Below, piece by piece: positions 5,997-12,300 of a stretch of 13,313 nt of DNA. Every line of letters starts with the position of its first letter. Position 1 is the stretch's first letter. Source of the stretch: JAGLQA01 sp023135565. Lineage in GTDB: Bacteria; Acidobacteriota; Aminicenantia; UBA2199. The stretch spans positions 1 to 13,313 of the forward strand of contig DAOWCY010000195.1 in assembly GCA_030639305.1 (NCBI GenBank). Reading direction: 5' to 3'. Below the pieces are notes generated by a model. That model made no database searches. It saw only the letters and a program-made list of their open reading frames with translations, and was not told where the DNA came from. Both the position numbers and the translations under genes were made by a program.

Positions 5997-6337
5997 GATA
6001 CACCTCCTTTTTTTTCTTCAAAGTACTCTTTTTTAAGTCTCTCGGCCAATGCTATCTCCTTTTTGGGTGTTTTTTGGGTTTTCTTCTTGAATCCGTTTAG
6101 TAAAATCACAATTTTGTCCTCGTCAAAAAAACAAAAAATCCTATAAATACTGGCGATAAATTTGACACGTATTTCAAATAACCCACTCGAACCTTAGATA
6201 TGTTTGAAAAATTTCGCTGGAATAACATCGGCATTCCCAACAATATCAAGAACAAATTCTATCTTCTCTTGAGTCTTAGCGTCAAGACCCAGGTACAAAT
6301 CCATAAAGTGTGTCTTATAAAATTCAATTTTTCTCAT
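5993..6337 (-). pseudogene. HigB/RelE-like toxin broken by one in-frame TAA
   Basis: Reading from ATG 6337 gives 47 codons (FYKTHFMDLYLGLDAKTQEK... and VIPAKFFKHI), a TAA at 6196-6194, then 66 more codons in the same frame (GLFEIRVKFIASIYRIFCFF, DEDKIVILLNGFKKKTQKTP) to TGA at 5995-5993. The full 114-position product matches the Gp49/HigB-like toxin family in length and motif order: IPAKF, GL-x-EIRV, YRIFCFF, LLNGF-x-KKTQKTP, and a charged end ERLKKEYF. Family members usually have Glu at the stop position, so one GAA to TAA change explains the defect. There is no frameshift. The 3' end overlaps the antitoxin start in ATGA. A sequencing error or stop readthrough would be the alternatives. Confidence 0.85.
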
Positions 6338-6344
6338 TAGAAAA

Positions 6345-6373
6345 ATGTTAACATATTTGTTAACGTCCGTCAA
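6345..6373 (-). promoter_or_regulatory. Promoter and likely operator of the HigBA-like operon
   Basis: On the minus strand TTGACG (6373-6368), a 17-bp spacer and TAACAT (6350-6345) form a sigma70-like promoter. Two GTTAAC words (6347-6352 and 6359-6364), 12 bp apart, lie in the spacer and -10 element, so a bound antitoxin would block polymerase. Transcription would start near 6338, next to the toxin ATG at 6337, with no Shine-Dalgarno: probably a leaderless message. Confidence 0.6.
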
Positions 6374-6389
6374 CTCTCATGATTTATTT

Positions 6390-6433
6390 TTTTTTAAATG
6401 TTTTCCTGTTTTGAACCGTATAATATAAGTAGG
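6390..6433 (+). repeat. 44-bp direct repeat, right copy flanking the HigBA module
   Basis: Partner of 5605-5648 (three mismatches in 44 bp). It lies just beyond the HigBA promoter. Although it contains TATAAT (6419-6424), no -35 sequence is found at a usual distance, so it is not called a promoter. Confidence 0.85.
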
Positions 6434-6548
6434 TATCGGCCTCCCGGCGGGGCGTCCGTAATATTACCCGGAAACCGTACAATATTAAATGAAGTACATG
6501 AATTTTTTAAAAAAATCACCTGTTCATTCTTGTTACAAAGGAGAAAAC

Positions 6549-6782
6549 ATGAATCGTAAATTACTAAAACAACTGTCTTTGCCATTCTTTCTTTTTTTGG
6601 CCATCGTTGTGTTCTTTATTATTACTAAAGGGCCTGCCCCCAAACCGGCTCCGCCGTTCCCGGAAAAAGAGTACCGGGAGTTTGCCCAAAAGCTTAAGAG
6701 TAAGAAACCCGGTGCCAGGGTGATATATGCCGCAAGAAAAGGGCAGCGGTTTTATTTTACCCACGGCGCACCCAGCCTATAA
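6549..6782 (+). CDS. Small membrane-anchored protein of unknown function
   Basis: A 77-residue protein not matched to any known family. A short basic start (MNRKLLKQ) is followed by one hydrophobic span (about residues 9-27, LSLPFFLFLAIVVFFIITK), then a proline-rich hinge (PAPKPAPPFP) and a charged soluble tail. It is probably anchored in the inner membrane with the tail outside, or exported. The start is fixed by AAAGGAG eight bases upstream; an earlier in-frame ATG at 6489 has no ribosome site. The last residues (THGAPSL) are encoded by DNA resembling the sequence before the second copy of the 85-bp repeat (8981-9007), so the natural C-terminus may have been replaced by repeat sequence. The gene is followed at once by that repeat. 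Confidence 0.55.
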   Translation: MNRKLLKQLSLPFFLFLAIVVFFIITKGPAPKPAPPFPEKEYREFAQKLKSKKPGARVIYAARKGQRFYFTHGAPSL

Positions 6783-6787
6783 GGGGC

Positions 6788-6872
6788 TTTCGAGTAGCAG
6801 AAAATCGTATCGCTCATGAAAAGTTTTGGGAGTCCAGAACCCTTTTTCAAAAGGGTTTTGGCCGCCGGAGGC
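6788..6872 (+). repeat. 85-bp hairpin repeat, copy 1 (probable terminator)
   Basis: Matches 9008-9092 over 85 bp with two mismatches. It holds a 13-bp inverted repeat with one G-T pair and a 2-base loop (6834-6861, CCAGAACCCTTTT against AAAAGGGTTTTGG), then GGCCGCCGGAGGC (6860-6872). It begins 5 bp after the stop of the small membrane protein, so it may end its transcript. Weaker similarity reaches back into the 3' end of that gene. Confidence 0.8.
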
Positions 6873-6953
6873 AAAGTTTTTTATCCGCGTTAAGGATTTC
6901 TGCCCGTATATCATTATATAGTTTATTATTTAGGTAATAAAAAAGGAGGTTCC

Positions 6954-7289
6954 ATGAAAAAGATATTCTATTTAACCATTATGTTATTGGCTATTTTGAT
7001 CCTGATGGGCTGCAAAATGCAGGGTGGAGTCGCGCATCTGACTTTTAATAATATCGGCGAGCTTGGTGCCGCAGCAGAAGTCAATAGAGAATCTAAATTG
7101 ATTGAACCGGGAGATTCGTTCACTTTCGAAGTGGCATGGATAGGCTCTAAGACCGCCCGGGTGAATGTTAAATTAATTCCACTAAATGATGATGGTGAGG
7201 CCCCGGATAAGATCCTTCCAGGTACGGATTACACAGTAAAGGATGGCGATCATCTATACATCGACGTGGAATACTACCCCGAAGATTGA
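6954..7289 (+). CDS. Small secreted lipoprotein of unknown function
   Basis: A 111-residue protein with a typical lipoprotein signal: MKK, a hydrophobic stretch to residue 19, and lipobox LMGC with C20 as the lipidation site. The mature part of about 90 residues is rich in beta-prone stretches (HLTFNNIGELGAAAEV, SFTFEVAWIG, ARVNVKLIPL, HLYIDVEYYPED) and looks like one small beta-sandwich domain, possibly Ig-like; no family is recognised. AAGGAGG seven bases before the ATG gives a strong start. Residue 21 is Lys rather than Asp, so by the enteric rule it would go to the outer membrane, if this organism has that system. The gene is convergent with the acyltransferase, 16 bp between stops, with no clear terminator in the gap. 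Confidence 0.72.
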   Translation: MKKIFYLTIMLLAILILMGCKMQGGVAHLTFNNIGELGAAAEVNRESKLIEPGDSFTFEVAWIGSKTARVNVKLIPLNDDGEAPDKILPGTDYTVKDGDHLYIDVEYYPED

Positions 7290-7305
7290 AGCGGCTGCCG
7301 GGCGT

Positions 7306-8757
7306 TTAGAACCTGAAGTAAATAAAAGGCGTATAGGTGCCGCTGGCCAGGACCATTGTACTTGCCAGCAAAACAAAGGTCAAATAAAGAGTGCTCAAAA
7401 TCGAATAACCCCATAGCCAGCCGCGCCCTTTTTTCTTTTCGTACCGGGCTTTAAGTTTGGGGAACAGCGGGAAAGAACCCACAATACCGATGGATATAAA
7501 AAACAAAACTTCCATATTAAAATAGAGAGCCGGATAATGTACCAGACCGTCTCCCGTGCCGAAACCGAACATGGAGCTTAAGTAAGTGAAAGCGTAACCT
7601 AAATCCGGGGAGCGAAAAAAGACCCAACCGATAATCACCAACAGTTGGCAAAAGAGCAAACGCAGTGGAGAGGGCAGCTTTTTTTTCAGGAATTTGCGCA
7701 TACCCGCCTGTTCGATAACCAGCAGTATGCCGTAGTACCCCCCCCAGACGAAGAAAGTCCAGTTAGCGCCGTGCCATATGCCGCAAAGCAAAAAAGTAAA
7801 AAAGGTGGCGATATAATAAGCCCAACCTTCAGCCTTAATCTTGAGCACCCGGTCTTTTTTTATTTTTCTTGACACCGCATAGGCCATGGGTAGGAACAGG
7901 TAGTCCCGCAGCCAGTTGGCTAAAGTGATATGCCAGCGGGTCCAGAACTCTTTGATATTTTTTGAAATATAGGGATAGTTGAAGTTTTCCGGGATTTTAA
8001 AACCCAGCATACGGCCTAAGCCGATAGCCATATCCGAATAACCGGAAAAATCGAAATAGATTTGCAGTGTGTAACAAATTATGCCCAACCAGGCCAGTCC
8101 CGCGGTCTGCTGGGCTGCCGGGATGTCGAAAACCTGGTTAGCGGTTTTAGCCAGGGTATCCGCGATTAATACTTTTTTGCCCAACCCCAGGATAAAACGT
8201 TTCACCCCCTCAGAAAAGTCGTCTAAAGCAAGCTCTCTTTTTTGGGAAATTTGCGCGGCAAAATCGTGGTACAGGGTGATAGGCCCGGTAATCAATTTGG
8301 GAAAGAGCGAAATATAGAGAGCAAAATCCACCGGGTTTTTTGCTGCCGGTTGGGTTTTGCGGTAGACGTCCACTAAGTAAGAGATCGCCAGGAAGGTATA
8401 GAAAGATATGCCGATAGGCAGGTGTATCGGGCTTTTAGAGATAGATATATTTAAGTTGGCGGCGATGAAGTTGGCATATTTAAACACTACTAATAAGCCC
8501 ACGTTAAAAGCCAGTCCCAGGATGAAAAGCAGTTTAGCGGTTTTTTTCGATTGGCGGCGGTCTATAGTTAGGGCCAGGACGTAGTTAATCAGGATAGAGA
8601 CGAGCAGTATTATTATATATTTTCCTTCGCCCCAGGCATAGAAAAACAAACTGACCATCACTAAAAAGGAGTTATGGGCCTCTTTTTTCAGCAAAAAGAA
8701 AAAGAGCAAAAAGATAGGCAGGAACAGAAATAAAAAAAGCAGCGAACTAAATTCCAT
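7306..8757 (-). CDS. MBOAT-family O-acyltransferase (AlgI-like)
   Basis: A 483-residue polytopic membrane protein with the AlgI/DltB layout. It has many hydrophobic segments from the N-terminus on, the signature YFDFSGYSDMAIGLGRMLGF (234-253), FWTRWHITLANWLRDYLFLP (271-290) with H276, and IWHGANWTFFVWGGYYG (327-343) with H329, the expected catalytic histidine of MBOAT enzymes. The ending TPFIYFRF is typical of AlgI relatives. Such proteins pass an acyl (usually acetyl) group from the cytoplasm across the membrane for O-acylation of an exported polysaccharide. The usual periplasmic partner (AlgJ, AlgX or DltD-like) is not in the window: upstream is non-coding and downstream is a convergent lipoprotein. 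The ribosome site is weak (AGGTAA). The substrate is unknown. Confidence 0.92.
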   Translation of the reverse strand: MEFSSLLFLFLFLPIFLLFFFLLKKEAHNSFLVMVSLFFYAWGEGKYIIILLVSILINYVLALTIDRRQSKKTAKLLFILGLAFNVGLLVVFKYANFIAANLNISISKSPIHLPIGISFYTFLAISYLVDVYRKTQPAAKNPVDFALYISLFPKLITGPITLYHDFAAQISQKRELALDDFSEGVKRFILGLGKKVLIADTLAKTANQVFDIPAAQQTAGLAWLGIICYTLQIYFDFSGYSDMAIGLGRMLGFKIPENFNYPYISKNIKEFWTRWHITLANWLRDYLFLPMAYAVSRKIKKDRVLKIKAEGWAYYIATFFTFLLCGIWHGANWTFFVWGGYYGILLVIEQAGMRKFLKKKLPSPLRLLFCQLLVIIGWVFFRSPDLGYAFTYLSSMFGFGTGDGLVHYPALYFNMEVLFFISIGIVGSFPLFPKLKARYEKKKGRGWLWGYSILSTLYLTFVLLASTMVLASGTYTPFIYFRF

Positions 8758-8772
8758 AAGATTTACCTATGC

Positions 8773-8832
8773 CATTACATGGCGGTAATGAACAACATGT
8801 TGCACGTATTTTGAGTTCCCACCGCCAGGTGG
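8773..8832 (-). promoter_or_regulatory. Inverted repeats in the AlgI leader that compete for pairing
   Basis: In the minus-strand leader a hairpin CCACC-TGGC-GGTGG (8832-8819) and a hairpin CATTAC-N6-GTAATG (8790-8773) can form. GGCGGT in the first (8826-8821) can instead pair with ACCGCC in the second (8786-8781). On the plus strand the first hairpin is followed by T8 (8834-8841) and so reads as a possible terminator. No known riboswitch motif was recognised. Confidence 0.4.
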
Positions 8833-8895
8833 CTTTTTTTTAAGCTTAGTCTTGAAAAAACATTATTACATTACGAATTTGATTTTAAAGATGTC

Positions 8896-8924
8896 ATTAT
8901 ACCACAAAGGGGGCGGCGACCCAA
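8896..8924 (-). promoter_or_regulatory. Extended -10 promoter of the AlgI-like gene
   Basis: On the minus strand TATAAT (8901-8896) is preceded by TGG, an extended -10, and by a weak TTGGGT -35 (8924-8919) at 17 bp. Transcription would begin near 8889, giving a leader of about 130 bases before ATG 8757. Confidence 0.55.
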
Positions 8925-9007
8925 CCTATGAAGGGAAAAAAACGCCTGGAATTGACAAAAGTTTTTTTACCACGAAGCCCCACGGCGCGGGGAGGCTATG
9001 AGTGGTT

Positions 9008-9092
9008 TTTCGAGTAACGGAAAATCGTATCGCTCATGAAAAGTTTTGGGAGTCCAGAACCCTTTTTCAAAAGGGTTTTGGCCGCCGGAGGC
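9008..9092 (+). repeat. 85-bp hairpin repeat, copy 2
   Basis: Same element as 6788-6872 with two mismatches, including the 13-bp stem (9054-9081) and GGCCGCCGGAGGC (9080-9092). It follows no plus-strand gene, so it is not simply a gene terminator here; it lies upstream of the YD-repeat gene. Confidence 0.8.
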
Positions 9093-9182
9093 TAAGAGGT
9101 TGGGTGCGGCGCACCCCCGGGGGCAAAGTAATTTTATCGCAGGCTAAAAAGAGCTAAATCCGGATAACCGGTTCATTTGTTG

Positions 9183-9214
9183 TTGACAAAATAAACAAAT
9201 TATTACATTATAAT
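9183..9214 (+). promoter_or_regulatory. Probable promoter of the YD-repeat protein gene
   Basis: A perfect TTGACA (9183-9188) is followed by CATTAT (9206-9211) after 17 bp, or by a perfect TATAAT (9209-9214) after a long 20 bp. Either way transcription would begin near 9218-9221, leaving a leader of about 155 bases before ATG 9376. Confidence 0.5.
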
Positions 9215-9215
9215 A

Positions 9216-9338
9216 ATGGTACAAAGTTTGGGGACCGGCAAATATGTTTTATTTGCGAAAATAATCATTTTTGTTGATTGCAAATGCTTTTAGGGCATTT
9301 CAATATGAATAAAAAGCTAATAATGGTGGGTGTACCAT
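9216..9338 (+). promoter_or_regulatory. Structured leader or operator bounded by an 8-bp inverted repeat
   Basis: ATGGTACA (9216-9223) and TGTACCAT (9331-9338) are perfect inverted repeats enclosing 107 bp. Inside are a 7-bp hairpin GCAAATA-TGTTT-TATTTGC (9238-9256) and a 9-bp stem with one bulged C (9278-9303, core AAATGC-N7-GCATTT). TAATAATGGT occurs as a direct repeat at 9211-9220 and 9318-9327. As RNA this would be a three-way junction, but the left arm straddles the predicted start of transcription, so a DNA operator is equally possible. Confidence 0.4.
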
Positions 9339-9375
9339 AAAAATATTACAAATAATTTTTACCCGGAGGTTTAAG

Positions 9376-12300
9376 ATGTGGAAAAATGTGAAAGATTTTT
9401 TCTTATTTTTAATTTTATTTTTTATTCTAATAATGCCTGTTTGGGCGGAAAGCGGTATTTTCGACCGCATCGGTATGATTCCCGAACACGGCTTTCACGG
9501 CGCAGTGCCGGAAGAGAACATCGATCTTTTTACCGGCAACCTGACGCTTCGTTTTAAAGACATCGTGCTGCCCGGGCCCAACGGTTTCGATCTTGTCGTC
9601 CGGCGGGTCTATAATTCCAAAATCTACCGGGATGATTTTGCCTCCCCGGACAACACCATGCAGCAGGATCCCTACTCCTGGGTAGGCTTGGGCTGGATGA
9701 TGCACATGGGCCGGGTGCATAATTATTATTCCGACGAACCGTCCATAGAGTTCCCAGATGGCCGCTGGGAAACAGCCTATCCCACCGGCACGGATCACAT
9801 AACTAAAAATTTCTCAAAATACGATACGTTGAACAGCAAGCTCTATTTCAAAGACGGCTCCACCTGGACTTTCGGTGCGAGCGCTTTCATTAACGGCTCG
9901 TCTGTAAAACTGGTAACCGAGATCGAGAACCCCTATGGCTATAAGATTCAAGTTTTCTACCGGCAGCAAACCCCGATATTAGAAAAAATCATCGACAGTA
10001 TGAATAGGGAAGTGCTCTTTTACACAGACGACAGTATGCCCGCCGACCCCAGGCTAAAAGAGATAAAGGTAAAAAACAGCAGCGGTCAGTTGGTAACCTA
10101 TAGATATAATGTGGATCAATTCCCGGTCACCGGATGCTATAGGTTGGCCAGTTACGATCCACCCGTAATATCCGCCTCCGAGTATTTTTATAATGAATAT
10201 AACGACGCCGGCAAATATACATTATCTCAAATAAACACCCCTTTCGGCGGAACCATGCAGTATGAGTACGATCCGCACAAGTTCTACTTCTATGGTTACG
10301 GCCTTTATACTCATGTGGTCACAAGTAAAAAAATCAAATTTTCACCTACCGACACCTATAAAACATGGTCGTACAAATATCCCGACTATCAGACCGGGGA
10401 CGATATAGTTGTTGTAAATGGACCGGATTTCGATACCCGGGCGGAATACCACGGTTATCCTGAAGGTTCTGCTTATGAAAATGCCTGGAAAATCGGATTA
10501 TTGAAAAAGAAGTGGTTTACCGAAAAAAACAGTTCTACCGAAATTTATTCCGAAGAGATGGAGTGGACTTACGAACAAATTTCTAACGAACCCTGGACTG
10601 TGCTTGACCAGCATTTCGGTGAGATCAAAGCGACCCTGGTAGAGAGCGTAACAAAAATTAGGGAAGGAGACGCAGAAAGCCGGGAAGAATATTTTTATGA
10701 CCCCGGTTACAAAGAATACGGGCTGCTCACAAAGATAAAATATTACGGCGGCGCCTCGGGCACAACTTATAAAAATTACAAGACCCTGGATTACTATTTT
10801 AAGAATAATACTATTTTTGCCGACAAATACATGATCTCCCAGGTGGGGAATGAAACGGTCTACAGCAGCAGCGGTACTAAGTTAAAAGAGACCCAGACCA
10901 CTTATTATACAGAGACCGGTAAATGCGGGGCCATCAAAAAAATCAGGCGCTGGAAAAGCGGCAGCACGTACTTAGATTGGGACTATACTTATTCCGGCTA
11001 TAACCCCAATGACATAACCATCACCATCAACCTGCCCGGGAGCGCAGGCACTGAAACCTACGAGTATAGTTACGGCGTACTTTCGGAACTCATCCGGCCC
11101 GGTTATACCGAATTAACCCGCTCCATATCGCAGTATAACAGCGCCATTGAAACAGAGACCAATCAACACGGCGGCCTGCTGCGTTTTACTTATGACAACC
11201 TGGGGCGTATCACTCTTATAGACATGCCCAGCGGGTTCAATGATATTACCGCTTCCTGGTCTACCAACTATGTGGCCATCGCACAGGGTCAGAGCAGCCT
11301 GAAAAAATACTGGGACGGCATGGGCCGGGATACCGGATATGAGGAGTTCGGCGACGGCATCACTCTCTACTACCGTAAAGAATTGGACGCGGAAGGGCGG
11401 GTGGTTAAAGAGACCAAAGGGAGCACAAACTCGACTCATAAGTACCTCTATGATAGGAATGCGGTAGGCGCTCCTACCAAAATCACCGACCCGCTGGGTA
11501 AAATAACCGGTATCTCTTACAGCGGCGACCAGAAGACAGTAACAGACGCCAATTCGAAGCAAACGGTTTTTTATTATGAAGACCTGCCCGGATCGGTTAC
11601 TAAATTAAAAGACCCCACGCTCAAATATGCGGAATATACCTATGATAATATTGGTAGGCTGACAGCGGCAAAGTACAACAATTCGCGGAACCGTTCCTAT
11701 GCTTACAACGGCCTGGATCAGGTCACCTCGGAAAATCACCCTGAAACCGGTTTGATTTCCTATACCTACAACAGTGAAAATAATCTCCAGCAGAAAACCT
11801 GGGGAGGCGTACCCCACACCTATACCTACAATAGTTCCAACCAATTGAAGTACCTCAGTTCAGGTGATGAAACCATTACCTATGCCTATGACACAAAAGG
11901 CCGGGTAACCAAAATATCCAGCAATAAAGATTGGTTCCGGGACTATTTTCTATTCAATGCCATGGGTTCCATTACCCGGGAAAGGCATAAAATCCCCAAT
12001 CTTCCTGTATCTGAGTATAAAACTTTAGAATACGCTTATGACACCAACAACAATTTGAAATCCATCACCTACCCCGGCGGCAGGAGAGTCGAGTATACCA
12101 ACAATAGTTTAAATATGCCGGAAACCCTTAACTTTTACGATGGAAGTTCTACCAAGAGCCTGATCAGCCAAGCAGCTTACGGCATTAACAAACAGCCCGT
12201 TTCGTTGACTATTGCGGGGAACAGCACCGTTTTTGCCGCCTCTTATAAAGCCACCGGTTACCTCTGGCAAACCTCGCTGCAGAAAAGCGGCGTCTATTTA

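Larger units (their letters stand above)
8758..9375. other. 618-bp gene-free regulatory region
   Basis: It holds the leader and promoter of the AlgI-like gene (8758-8924, minus), a terminator-like hairpin (8819-8841), copy 2 of the 85-bp hairpin repeat (9008-9092), a GC dyad GGGTGC-GGC-GCACCC (about 9102-9116), and the promoter and leader of the YD-repeat gene (9183-9375, plus). No open frame with a ribosome site was found other than the flanking starts. A lone TTGACA at 8952-8957 has no -10 partner. Confidence 0.7.

Noticed and set aside
6411..6424. TATAAT inside the 44-bp repeat as a promoter
   Set aside because: No -35 word at 16-18 bp on either strand, and the copy at 5605-5648 points into a convergent gene.
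8773..8889. Cyclic-di-GMP (GEMM) riboswitch in the AlgI leader
   Set aside because: A GGTGGG word is present, but the rest of the conserved core does not match.
11113..11844. Minus-strand frames inside the YD-repeat gene (also 9427-9798 and 12209-12481)
   Set aside because: They are shadows of an unbroken 1312-codon frame with signal peptide, YD motifs and KNH domains.
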